Positions 1 to 6,120 of a stretch of 8,003 bases of DNA are shown here, in pieces (position 1 is the first letter of the stretch; every line of letters starts with the position of its first letter). Location: the NCBI GenBank assembly GCA_013361595.1, contig JABFXT010000621.1, positions 1 to 8,003 of the forward strand. The letters are read 5' to 3'. The translations under genes were made by a program, and so were the position numbers. The notes beneath the pieces are model-generated. The model saw only the letters and a list, made by a program, of their open reading frames with translations, ran no database searches and was not told the DNA's origin. Source of the stretch: Nocardia sp. (GTDB taxonomy: Bacteria; Actinomycetota; Actinomycetes; Mycobacteriales; Mycobacteriaceae).

Positions 1-819
1 GGCGCCGTGGGTGACCAGCCGTTCGCTCATCTCGCCGGCCTGATCCTTGGTCCGGGGCACCAGCACGGTCCAGCCGTAGAGCGCCCGGGACTCCCACCAC
101 GACATCTTCGACCGCTGCGCGACCGCCTTGCCGATGGTGACCACCAGCGGGCCCACCAGTTCGGAGGCGGCACTGTTCAACGTGGCCAGGGTGGCTTCGA
201 TGGTGCGCTGCTGCCGGGTGGTGCCGCGCACCGTCACCGCGACCGGGGTCTGCGGCGCCATACCGTGTTCCACCAGGGCACTGGCGGTTTCGGCCAGATG
301 CCCCGAGGTGGCGTGCAGCACCAGTGGCCCGGGCGCGGCCGCGAGAGCGGGCCAGTCCACTTCGCCGCGCACATCGGCTTCGGTGTGACCGGAACCCAGC
401 GCGATACCGGCGTAACTGGGTACCGCCGATCCGGACGGCAGCCCGGGCAGCACCTCGAAAACGATATGCGACCGGGTGACCGCGGTGACCTCGGCGATCA
501 CCGCGTCGGTGGTGAGCGGATCGCCGGAGACCACCCGCACCACATCGTGGCCGGCCTTGGCCTCGGTGATCAGGGTCTTGGCGACCTCGGCGGGATCGCC
601 CAGGGCGGGCCGGACATCCACCGGCCGCTCACCGTCCGGTTCGGGTTCGACCTCGGTGCCGATCAGCGCGAGCACCCCGGCGTCCACGTCGGGGTCGGTG
701 AACGCGAGGGTGGCCCGGCCCAGCACTTCGCGCGATCGGGTGGTCAGCAATGCCGGGTCCCCCGGGCCCGATCCGACGAACAGGATCCGCCCCGGATGCT
801 TCTTGCTGGCTCGACTCAT
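1..819 (-). CDS. hemD: Uroporphyrinogen-III methylase/synthase fusion (CobA-HemD type), partial at left edge
   Basis: The minus-strand frame stays open from ATG 819 to the window edge (273 codons), so the C-terminal part is missing. I translated it by hand. Residues 11-235 form a tetrapyrrole methylase domain: [11 protein letters not shown] at 16-26 (SAM-binding loop), VVSGDPL at 96-102, and [17 protein letters not shown] at 124-140. A tryptophan-rich linker ([11 protein letters not shown], 240-250) leads into the start of a uroporphyrinogen-III synthase domain ([17 protein letters not shown], 252-268). The synthase domain closes hydroxymethylbilane into uroporphyrinogen III in the cytoplasm. 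The protein closely resembles my recollection of M. tuberculosis HemD (Rv0511, about 565 residues), so roughly half is outside the window. The ATG overlaps the hemC stop as ATGA, and GGAG lies 8 nt upstream, so translation is probably coupled. The methylase domain lacks the usual FGRGGEE stretch after GDP, so methyltransferase activity is doubtful. Identity is firm; the dual activity is not. Confidence 0.93.
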   Translation of the reverse strand, partial: MSRASKKHPGRILFVGSGPGDPALLTTRSREVLGRATLAFTDPDVDAGVLALIGTEVEPEPDGERPVDVRPALGDPAEVAKTLITEAKAGHDVVRVVSGDPLTTDAVIAEVTAVTRSHIVFEVLPGLPSGSAVPSYAGIALGSGHTEADVRGEVDWPALAAAPGPLVLHATSGHLAETASALVEHGMAPQTPVAVTVRGTTRQQRTIEATLATLNSAASELVGPLVVTIGKAVAQRSKMSWWESRALYGWTVLVPRTKDQAGEMSERLVTHGA

Positions 820-1928
820 CGGTTGTTCTCCATTGGACTGGGTTCGGTGAAGTCCGTGGCGGGGCTCGTTCCCGCGGTAGCGGTGCTCGTTCCCACCGGG
901 GTGGTGCTGTTCCCGGCTCTCGCGAGATCCGGTTCCGCGATGCCGGATTCGGCAGCGAGTAGCTCGTGCGCACCCAGCTCCAGCAGTTCGCGGGCCAGGG
1001 CGCGGCCGAGTTCGGCGGCCTCGGCCGGTGCACCCACCGTCGAGGCCCTTATCACATCGGAACCGTCGACCGCGGCGGCGCAGCCGCGCAGCGACAGTTC
1101 CTCGACGATGCGTCCGTCGTCGTCCAAGGACTCGACGAGTTCGGCGATCGCTCCGACGGGCGCGGTGCAGCCCGCCTCGAGTTCGGCGAGCAGCGCTCGT
1201 TCCGCGACGACGGCCGTTCTGGTGGCCGGGTCGTCGAGAACAGCGAGCAGCTCGATCAAATCTGTGTCGTCGGCGCGGCATTCGACGGCCAGCGCGCCCT
1301 GGGCGGGTGCGGGCAGGATCTGCACCGGCTCCAGCGCCTCGGTGACGGCATCCAACCGGCCGATCCGGGCCAGTCCGGCCCGGGCGACCACGACAGCGTC
1401 GAGTTTGCCCTCGGCGACCTGACGCAGCCGGGTGTCGAGATTGCCGCGCAGCGGCCGGATCTCCAGCCCCAGGCCCAGTGCGCGCACCTGCGCTATCCGG
1501 CGCGGCGCGGAAGTGCCGACCACCGCGCCCGGCGGTAGTTCGCCGAGCACCAGGCCGTCGCGCGCGACGAGAGCGTCCCGCGGGTCCTGGCGCGGCGGCA
1601 CCGCGGCGAGCGCGAAACGGTCGTCGGGGGCAGTGGGCAGGTCTTTGTAGGAGTGCACCGCGATATCGATGTTCGCGGCGGCGAGTTCGGAACGCAGCGC
1701 GCTGGTGAAAACGCCCACGCCGATCTCCTCGACCGGATCTCCGGACAGATCCCCCGGCGTTTCCACGATGACCAGTTCGGCCGGCTGTCCGGTCGCGATC
1801 AACGCGTCGCGCACATCCCCGGCCTGGGTCCGTGCCAGCAGACTGCCCCGGGTGCCGATACGCCACGGCCGTCGCCCGGCGGCCGTGGGGTCCCCGGCGA
1901 CCGCGGCAGAGCCCTGCAGGATTGTCAT
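816..1928 (-). CDS. hemC: Hydroxymethylbilane synthase (porphobilinogen deaminase)
   Basis: This 370-residue cytoplasmic enzyme joins four porphobilinogen molecules into hydroxymethylbilane for heme and related tetrapyrroles. Family signatures appear in order: GTRGSLLA (25-32), HSYKDLP (92-98, with the catalytic Asp96), GTSAPRR (138-144), RGNLDTR (161-167), [13 protein letters not shown] (206-218) and [10 protein letters not shown] (250-259). Cys254 in the last motif should carry the dipyrromethane cofactor. The usual family length is about 310-320. The excess is an N-terminal stretch of about 22 residues before RIGTRG and a Ser/Thr/Pro/Ala-rich tail of about 45 residues from 326, which contains three 7-residue repeats. 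The start is ATG 1928, which overlaps the hemA stop (ATGA) and has AGGAG 8 nt upstream, so the N-terminal stretch appears to be translated. The stop overlaps the hemD start in the same way. The tail is unlikely to be catalytic. Confidence 0.96.
   Translation of the reverse strand: MTILQGSAAVAGDPTAAGRRPWRIGTRGSLLARTQAGDVRDALIATGQPAELVIVETPGDLSGDPVEEIGVGVFTSALRSELAAANIDIAVHSYKDLPTAPDDRFALAAVPPRQDPRDALVARDGLVLGELPPGAVVGTSAPRRIAQVRALGLGLEIRPLRGNLDTRLRQVAEGKLDAVVVARAGLARIGRLDAVTEALEPVQILPAPAQGALAVECRADDTDLIELLAVLDDPATRTAVVAERALLAELEAGCTAPVGAIAELVESLDDDGRIVEELSLRGCAAAVDGSDVIRASTVGAPAEAAELGRALARELLELGAHELLAAESGIAEPDLARAGNSTTPVGTSTATAGTSPATDFTEPSPMENNR
852..914 (-). repeat. Three tandem 21-bp units encoding a 7-residue repeat in the HemC tail
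   Basis: In frame, codons 339-359 of hemC read [14 protein letters not shown] and GTSPATD, three head-to-tail heptads of 21 nt each (914-894, 893-873, 872-852). GGAACGAGC begins copies two and three exactly, and copy one has GGGAACAGC. The unit length is a multiple of three, so copy gain or loss keeps the frame and the ATGA junction with hemD. The encoded segment looks disordered. This is seen directly; its function is unknown. Confidence 0.75.
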
Positions 1929-3352
1929 GTCGACTGCTCCTGTTCGTCTTCGTGGCTACCGGGTGTGAAATCGTCGGCCAGCGCGATATCGCCGTCCAGG
2001 CCCATCCAGCCGGCACCGTTGTGTTCGGCCCGGCTGATCTCCATCGGCGCCGCGACCGCCTGGGCCGATCCGGGTTTCAGTTCGAACAGTTCGCGCAGCG
2101 CCTCGGCGTAGCTGTCTCCGCCCGGTGTGCTGGCCAGCTGTTTGACCCGCACCGTCGGTGCGTGCAGCAATTTGTCCACGACCCGCCGGACCGTGCGCGC
2201 GACCTCGTCGCGTTCGGGGTCGGCCAGTCGCGGCAGCCGCGAATCCAGCCGCAGCAGTTCGGCCTCCACGACTTCGGCGGCCCGCTGTCGCAGCGCGGCG
2301 ACGGTCGGGGTGACCTCCGCCATCCGCTGTCCGGTGAGGTACTTGGCCAGTTCCTCGGCCACGATGGCGCGGGCGGCGGCGGTATCGCCGGCCGCGGCGC
2401 CGGCGGCCGGGTCGTGCTGGAGGGTTTCGATATCGATCACGGTGACACCGGGGAGCCCGGCGACCGCGTGGTCCACGTCACGGGGTAGGCCGAGATCGCA
2501 GAACACCATCGGCCGGCCGACTCCGCGATCGGGATCCGACAGGGCGTTGTGCGCGTCGGCCAGGGTGACCACCGATACCACCGCGCCGGTGCAGGTGACC
2601 ACCACGTCGGCCACCGAGAGCGCCTCGGAGAGCCGGGACAGTTCGAAGGCCTGCCCCGCCACCCCGTGGGATTCCGCTGTCGCGGCGAGCCGTTCGGCGC
2701 GTTCGATGGTGCGGTTGACCACCAGGATCCGCCCGATACCGGCGCGGGCCAGATGCGCGACCGACAGGCCGCCCATCGCGCCGGCGCCGATCACCGCGGC
2801 CGTCCGGCCGGTCAGCGGGCCGAGAACCGTGGTCGCCCGATCCAGGGCCACCGACACCACCGAGGCACCGGCCCGGTCGATCCCGGTTTCCGAATGCACC
2901 CGCTTACCGACGCGCAGCGCCTGCTGGGAGAGTTCGTGCAGGGTCCGGCCGACGGCCTGCTGGGCATCGGCGGTGGTGTATGCGCTACGGATCTGGCTGA
3001 GCACCTGCTGTTCGCCGACGACCATCGAATCCAGGCCGCTGGCCACCGCGAACAGATGTTCGGCGGCGGCCTCGCTGTAGCGGACGTAGGCGTGCCGGGT
3101 CAGTTCCGGCATCGGCAACCCGGAGTGCGCGGTCAGCAGTTCACCGACATCGGCGAGGCCACCGTGGAAGGCGTCGACCACGGCGTAGATCTCCACCCGG
3201 TTGCAGGTCGAGACGATCATCGCTTCGGAGATATGGCTCGAGGCCAGCATGCGGTCGATCAGCTTGGGGCGGTCGGTATCGGTGATCGCCACCTTCTCCA
3301 ACATCGCAACAGGCGCGCTGCGATGTGAGATGCCGACGAGAAGAACACTCAT
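1925..3352 (-). CDS. hemA: Glutamyl-tRNA reductase
   Basis: This enzyme reduces glutamyl-tRNA(Glu) with NADPH to glutamate-1-semialdehyde, the first committed step of C5-pathway tetrapyrrole synthesis. The N-terminus [15 protein letters not shown] is typical. The catalytic cysteine is Cys50 in [10 protein letters not shown] (48-57). [10 protein letters not shown] (113-122) and [12 protein letters not shown] (162-173) are conserved family blocks. The NADPH-binding Rossmann loop is VIGAGAMGG (187-195), followed by VVNRT at the second strand. The C-terminal dimerisation helices follow, then an acidic tail of about 45 residues (ending DEQEQST) after the FELKPG segment. The total of 475 residues is slightly longer than usual. 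The frame is open 25 codons further upstream, but ATG 3352 is chosen because it begins the conserved N-terminus, overlaps the rex stop as ATGA and has GGTGG 7 nt upstream. It is coupled to rex upstream and hemC downstream. As the committed enzyme, it is the logical step for Rex control of the operon. Confidence 0.97.
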   Translation of the reverse strand: MSVLLVGISHRSAPVAMLEKVAITDTDRPKLIDRMLASSHISEAMIVSTCNRVEIYAVVDAFHGGLADVGELLTAHSGLPMPELTRHAYVRYSEAAAEHLFAVASGLDSMVVGEQQVLSQIRSAYTTADAQQAVGRTLHELSQQALRVGKRVHSETGIDRAGASVVSVALDRATTVLGPLTGRTAAVIGAGAMGGLSVAHLARAGIGRILVVNRTIERAERLAATAESHGVAGQAFELSRLSEALSVADVVVTCTGAVVSVVTLADAHNALSDPDRGVGRPMVFCDLGLPRDVDHAVAGLPGVTVIDIETLQHDPAAGAAAGDTAAARAIVAEELAKYLTGQRMAEVTPTVAALRQRAAEVVEAELLRLDSRLPRLADPERDEVARTVRRVVDKLLHAPTVRVKQLASTPGGDSYAEALRELFELKPGSAQAVAAPMEISRAEHNGAGWMGLDGDIALADDFTPGSHEDEQEQST

Positions 3353-4323
3353 GGTGTGACCACCGATCCCTTGCTGGTTGGCTCCGTTGCCGTATGCGAG
3401 GTCGTCTGGGCGGCCTGCGCCGCACAATGGGAAAGCCCGGCGGTACCCGGCGTCGGATGCGCGGGCATCCGGCGGGCGATCCGGCCGGAGCCGTTCAGCG
3501 GGTGGGCGGACGGCACGGCACTACTGTTGACAACGCCACCCGCAGCGGGATCGTTCGCCGGTTCGGTGGCGTTGTCCGCCACATTTCCGGTGGTCGTACC
3601 GTCGACCGCGGTGGTGGACGCGGACTCGTCGGGATCGGCATTGCGGACCCGCTCGAACGAGAGCATCTGCATTTCCACCGCGAGATCCACCCGCCGCAGC
3701 TCGACACCCCGCGGTGCGGTCAGCGGGCACAACGCGAAGCTCAGGATCGACTGCACCCCGGCGGCGACCAGTTCGTCGCACACCCGCTGGGCGGCGTCGT
3801 CGGGTACCGCGATCACCGCGATGGTCGGGCGCAGCGCCGCGATATCGCCGGTGAGCCCGGTCGCGTCGCGCACCCGCAGGCCCTCGACATCACGGCCGAT
3901 CACCTCGGGGTCGTTGTCGAAGACCCCGACCACCGTGAAACCGCGCCGCCGGAATCCGCGATAGCCGACGAGCGCACGGCCGAGATTGCCGGCACCGACC
4001 AGGACCACGCGGTGCCCACCGGACAGTCCGAGCACGTCCTCGATCCGGGCCCGCAGCCGAGCCACGTCGTAGCCCACACCGCGAACTCCGTTCGGGCCCA
4101 GGAAAGACAGGTCCTTGCGGAGTTTGGCCGAATTGACACCCGCCGCGACAGCCAGTTCCTCACTGGATACGATGGCCACACCGTCATCGGTCAGCAGGGC
4201 GAGCACCCGGAGATAGGTGGCCAGCCGCGCCACCGTAGCCTGGGGAATACCCTTCTGCAGTGTGCGGGTGGTGACGTTGGGAGCATCGCCGGAGACGTCG
4301 CGCGTCTCATGGTGCTCTGTCAC
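3349..4323 (-). CDS. rex: Redox-sensing transcriptional repressor Rex
   Basis: Rex binds operators when NADH is low and releases DNA when the NADH/NAD+ ratio rises. In actinobacteria it controls respiratory and heme genes. Taking GTG 4323 gives 324 residues. Residues 26-94 are the winged-helix domain, beginning [16 protein letters not shown], with recognition-helix sequence NSAKLRKD (64-71) and [10 protein letters not shown] after it. The Rossmann domain has VLVGAGNLG (107-115) and VFDNDP, where Asp136 should bind the NAD(H) ribose. The domain ends around [13 protein letters not shown] (214-226), probably the swapped helix of the dimer. A tail of about 96 residues rich in Thr, Ala, Asn, Ser and Pro follows (229-324), far longer than the tail I recall for Streptomyces Rex. 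The GTG start is preferred because GAGGAG lies 8 nt upstream. In-frame GTG 4422 and ATG 4386 would add 33 or 21 Arg/Pro-rich residues and have no clear ribosome binding site. The stop overlaps the hemA start (ATGA). Confidence 0.95.
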   Translation of the reverse strand: MTEHHETRDVSGDAPNVTTRTLQKGIPQATVARLATYLRVLALLTDDGVAIVSSEELAVAAGVNSAKLRKDLSFLGPNGVRGVGYDVARLRARIEDVLGLSGGHRVVLVGAGNLGRALVGYRGFRRRGFTVVGVFDNDPEVIGRDVEGLRVRDATGLTGDIAALRPTIAVIAVPDDAAQRVCDELVAAGVQSILSFALCPLTAPRGVELRRVDLAVEMQMLSFERVRNADPDESASTTAVDGTTTGNVADNATEPANDPAAGGVVNSSAVPSAHPLNGSGRIARRMPAHPTPGTAGLSHCAAQAAQTTSHTATEPTSKGSVVTP

Positions 4324-4331
4324 GTCCTCGG

Positions 4332-4337
4332 CTCCTC
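4332..4337 (-). promoter_or_regulatory. Ribosome binding site deciding the rex start
   Basis: On the minus strand, GAGGAG is followed by 8 nt and then GTG at 4323. The in-frame upstream candidates GTG 4422 and ATG 4386 have nothing comparable, so this site is the main reason for choosing the shorter rex reading. Confidence 0.7.
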
Positions 4338-4339
4338 GT

Positions 4340-4358
4340 CCGGGCCGAAGAGGCCCGG
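4340..4358 (-). other. GC-rich hairpin in the rex leader, abutting the ribosome binding site
   Basis: CCGGGCC and GGCCCGG form a perfect 7-bp stem around a 5-nt loop (TCTTC in the transcript), with possible G-U extensions at its base. It ends 2 nt upstream of the GAGGAG ribosome binding site of rex. No U-tract follows, so it is not a classical terminator. It could influence translation initiation or mRNA stability of the operon, or be incidental in GC-rich DNA. The structure is seen; any role is inference. Confidence 0.45.
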
Positions 4359-4472
4359 GTGCTCGGCGACCTCCGCTGCGGTCCATGCGCCGATGACGGG
4401 GTCGGATATCGGGTTGATTCACCTGCTACCGGCGGCCGGATACTCGCCCCGGCCTGCGGTTCGCGTGCCACC

Positions 4473-4501
4473 ACCGTAACTGCTTGTGAACCCATGCACA
4501 A
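4473..4501 (-). promoter_or_regulatory. Candidate sigma-A-type promoter of the rex-hemACD operon
   Basis: Reading the minus strand, TTGTGC (4501-4496) stands as a -35 element, with a 17-bp spacer and TACGGT (4478-4473) as a -10 matching the actinobacterial TAnnnT pattern. Transcription would begin near 4466, giving a leader of about 143 nt before the rex GTG. The -35 and most of the spacer lie within the Rex operator, so bound Rex would block RNA polymerase, as expected for an autoregulated operon. The elements are seen; promoter activity is inferred. Confidence 0.5.
4484..4501. promoter_or_regulatory. Rex operator (ROP) upstream of rex-hemACD
   Basis: TTGTGAACCCATGCACAA matches the Rex operator pattern TTGTGAA-n4-TTCACAA at all specified positions except one: G in place of T at the second base of the right half-site, 4496. 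The left half TTGTGAA is perfect, and the outer TTGTG/CACAA arms are perfectly symmetrical. It lies 160 bp upstream of the rex start and overlaps the candidate promoter. In Streptomyces coelicolor, Rex is known to repress its own rex-hemACD operon from such a site, and gene order here is the same. Rex autorepression is therefore a strong inference. Confidence 0.85.
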
Positions 4502-4573
4502 AGTCGGTGAAATTCGACTCATTTTGTGTCGCGACCTCACCTTGTACGATCCCCTGCCGGAATTCGGACAATG

Positions 4574-4843
4574 TCAGCGAAACAGGTCGGCCCGCAGTCG
4601 TGTCTCGTCGACATCGAAATAGCTGTGCTCACGGCCGTCGAGCAGCACTACCGGCAGCCGGTCACCGTATTCGGCGCGCAGGCCGGGATCGGTGGCGGCG
4701 GCCGCGTCCACATCCACACTGCCCACCTCGATACCGAATTCCGCGCAGATCCCGCGCAACTGTTCCAGCGCTCGTTCACACATCCCGCAGCCGGCGCGGG
4801 TCAGCAGGGTCACTTCGTGGGTAGTGGGAGTGCTCATGAGCAC
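4574..4843 (-). CDS. Small glutaredoxin-like protein (CGMC active site)
   Basis: This 89-residue protein has a thioredoxin-fold layout: strand VTLLTRAG (11-18), redox motif Cys19-Gly-Met-Cys22 at the start of a helix, a second strand (VGSVDVDA, 40-47), the likely cis-proline Pro64 in DRLPVVLLDG, and a C-terminal helix. It resembles, from memory, the M. tuberculosis Rv0508 protein that precedes hemA, including the LRAEYGDRLPVVLLDGREHS-like region. It probably acts as a cytoplasmic thiol-disulfide exchange protein; the partner is unknown. The start is taken as GTG 4843 because GGAGAG lies 10 nt upstream. ATG 4837 would remove two residues but sits 16 nt from that site. It is on the same strand as rex, 250 bp upstream, and separated from it by the rex promoter, so read-through is possible but not required. 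Confidence 0.85.
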   Translation of the reverse strand: MLMSTPTTHEVTLLTRAGCGMCERALEQLRGICAEFGIEVGSVDVDAAAATDPGLRAEYGDRLPVVLLDGREHSYFDVDETRLRADLFR

Positions 4844-4899
4844 TATTCAACCGCTCTCCGGTACGACGGTGCGGCCCTGGCCGGTCTCGCGCCCTTCCC

Positions 4900-4968
4900 T
4901 ACCGCCGGGCTACCTCCACATTCGCGGCGGCCCGGCGCGGGGCTGTCGATGGGCTCCGCCCGGCGGTA
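4900..4968. repeat. 11-bp inverted repeat in the divergent intergenic region
   Basis: TACCGCCGGGC (4900-4910) is repeated as its exact reverse complement at 4958-4968, 47 nt apart. The core octamer GCCCGGCG occurs a third time at 4930-4937, so the left arm could pair with either right copy. The region lies between the divergently transcribed glutaredoxin-like gene and the SerB1-like gene (169-bp gap, 4844-5012). It could be an operator or RNA structure, or could reflect GC-rich composition. The repeat is seen; function is not known. Confidence 0.55.
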
Positions 4969-4973
4969 CCCAT

Positions 4974-4979
4974 TAGTGT
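4974..4979 (+). promoter_or_regulatory. Candidate -10 element for the SerB1-like gene
   Basis: TAGTGT fits the actinobacterial TAnnnT -10 pattern and would place the start of transcription near 4986, about 26 nt before the GTG codon. No convincing -35 is visible at the expected spacing, so this is weak. Confidence 0.3.
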
Positions 4980-5002
4980 GGACGTGATTCGCGCGAACAG
5001 GC

Positions 5003-5007
5003 GGAGG
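5003..5007 (+). promoter_or_regulatory. Ribosome binding site of the SerB1-like gene
   Basis: GGAGG is followed by 5 nt and then GTG at 5013. It fixes the GTG codon as the start. Confidence 0.75.
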
Positions 5008-5012
5008 TACTG

Positions 5013-6038
5013 GTGCCGGAACGATCGAAGGTGGGGAAATCCGGGTTCATCGCGGGCCGGTTCGGGGAACTTCCGGTCCGATGGAATCTGGGCCCGCTCG
5101 GACAGGGTCTGTCCGAGCAGCTCGCGCGTATCTCGCGCAGCCCGTTCGGACCCAGCGAGGAGGAGGTCCGCGCCAATGTCGCCGGCGAGGCGAGCGCGGA
5201 CGCCGCCCTCGCCCTGCAGGACGCCGAGCGGGCGGCCACCGGCGTCCCGCCGCAGGAGATCCCCCGGGACCTCACGGCGGCAGCTTTCTTCGATGTCGAC
5301 AACACCATGGTGCAGGGCGCCTCGATCGTGCATTTCGCCCGAGGTCTGGCCGCGCGCAAATACTTTCGCAGCGCCGACCTGATCGATATCGCGTGGAAGC
5401 AGGTGAAGTTCCGGATCACCGGCAAAGAGAGCAGCACCGATATGGCCACCGGCAAGGAAAAAGCTCTCGAATTCATCGCCGGCCGCTCCACCGCCGAACT
5501 CGCCGCCCTCGGTGAGGAGATCTACGACGAGATCATCGCCGACAAGATCTGGCCCGGCACCCGGGCCCTGGCACAGATGCATCTCGATGCCGGACAACAG
5601 GTCTGGCTGGTCACCGCGACCCCGGTCGAGCTCGCGCAGGTGATCGCCAAGCGGCTCGGTCTGACCGGCGCCCTCGGCACCGTCGCCGAAAGCGTCGACG
5701 GGAAGTTCACCGGCCGTCTGGTCGGCGATATCCTGCACGGTCTCGGCAAAGCGCACGCGGTCCGCGCCCTGGCCATTCGCGAGGGTCTGAACCTCAAACG
5801 CTGCACCGCCTACTCCGACAGCCACAACGATGTCCCCATGCTGTCGCTCACCGGCACCGCGATCGCGATCAATCCGGATTCCGACCTACGCGAGGTCGCC
5901 AAATCCCGCGGCTGGGAGATCCGCGATTTCCGCACCGGCCGCAAAGCGGCCAAGATCGGCGTCCCCACGGCACTGGCGCTGGGCGCCGCCGGCGGCGCGG
6001 TGGCCGCCGCCGTCACCCGCCGCAAGAGCACCCGGTAA
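5013..6038 (+). CDS. serB: HAD-IB family phosphatase, SerB1-like
   Basis: This 341-residue protein carries all four HAD motifs. Motif I is DVDNT, with nucleophile Asp94 and acid/base Asp96 ([15 protein letters not shown]). Motif II is Thr201 in VWLVTATP. Motif III is Lys246 in LGKAHAV. Motif IV is Asp269 and Asp273 in [11 protein letters not shown]. The helical cap lies between motifs I and II, as in the HAD-IB class that includes phosphoserine phosphatase. It resembles, from memory, M. tuberculosis SerB1 (Rv0505c) through [15 protein letters not shown] and [13 protein letters not shown]. There are about 88 residues before motif I. A hydrophobic run ([20 protein letters not shown], 315-334) followed by RRKSTR suggests a C-terminal membrane anchor. 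The start is GTG 5013 with GGAGG 5 nt upstream. The gene is divergent from the glutaredoxin-like gene and convergent with the acyltransferase. Phosphoserine is only the family label; a lipid phosphate substrate is also plausible given the neighbour and the anchor. Confidence 0.88.
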   Translation: MPERSKVGKSGFIAGRFGELPVRWNLGPLGQGLSEQLARISRSPFGPSEEEVRANVAGEASADAALALQDAERAATGVPPQEIPRDLTAAAFFDVDNTMVQGASIVHFARGLAARKYFRSADLIDIAWKQVKFRITGKESSTDMATGKEKALEFIAGRSTAELAALGEEIYDEIIADKIWPGTRALAQMHLDAGQQVWLVTATPVELAQVIAKRLGLTGALGTVAESVDGKFTGRLVGDILHGLGKAHAVRALAIREGLNLKRCTAYSDSHNDVPMLSLTGTAIAINPDSDLREVAKSRGWEIRDFRTGRKAAKIGVPTALALGAAGGAVAAAVTRRKSTR

Positions 6039-6040
6039 TC

Positions 6041-6084
6041 CCAGCGTCCACTGGACACCGGGATCTCGGTGGCCGCTGGACACC
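6041..6084. terminator. Possible bidirectional terminator between convergent genes
   Basis: The 82-bp gap between two convergent stop codons contains a hairpin, CACCGG-GATC-TCGGTG (6056-6071, one G-U pair). It is nested in weaker CCAGC/GCTGG arms (6041-6045 and 6075-6079). The sequence CTGGACACC is directly repeated at 6051-6059 and 6076-6084, and GTCCA-C-TGGAC (6046-6056) is a near-palindrome. No T-tract follows on either strand. Location favours a terminator, but the stems are short. Confidence 0.35.
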
Positions 6085-6120
6085 TTCCGCGCGCTGCCGG
6101 AGGTAAGCGTTGTCAGCCCT

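Larger units (their letters stand above)
4324..4573 (-). other. Intergenic regulatory region between the glutaredoxin-like gene and rex
   Basis: This 250-bp gap holds, in transcription order, an 8-bp palindrome GTCGCGAC (4528-4535), the Rex operator (4484-4501), the candidate promoter, a leader of about 140 nt, the GC hairpin (4340-4358) and the rex ribosome binding site. I see no convincing terminator for the glutaredoxin-like gene and no separate small gene. In-frame rex start alternatives at 4422 and 4386 fall within the leader. Confidence 0.6.

Noticed and set aside
7..1422. Long plus-strand open frame (471 codons) opposite hemD/hemC
   Set aside because: It is antisense to two clearly conserved genes, its translation is low-complexity Gly/Arg/Ser-rich with no motif, and long shadow frames are expected at this GC content.
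3353..3427. Upstream extension of hemA by 25 codons
   Set aside because: It would overlap rex by about 80 bp, and the extra residues precede the universal HemA N-terminus. The ATG at 3352 has the ATGA overlap.
3325..4479. Long plus-strand open frame (384 codons) opposite rex
   Set aside because: It is antisense to rex, with repetitive His/Arg/Gly-rich translation and no recognisable domain or ribosome binding site.
4324..4480. Riboswitch or leader peptide in the rex leader
   Set aside because: I could not match it to a cobalamin, heme or other known riboswitch core, and no short frame with a ribosome binding site was evident. Only the simple hairpin is supported.
4524..4541. Possible second Rex operator (TTGTGTCGCGACCTCACC)
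   Set aside because: Only the left TTGTG arm fits; the right arm is shifted by one base and lacks CACAA. The 8-bp palindrome inside is more likely chance.
4899..5825. Minus-strand open frame (308 codons) opposite the SerB1-like gene
   Set aside because: It is a shadow of a gene with all HAD motifs, and it would also overlap the divergent promoter region.
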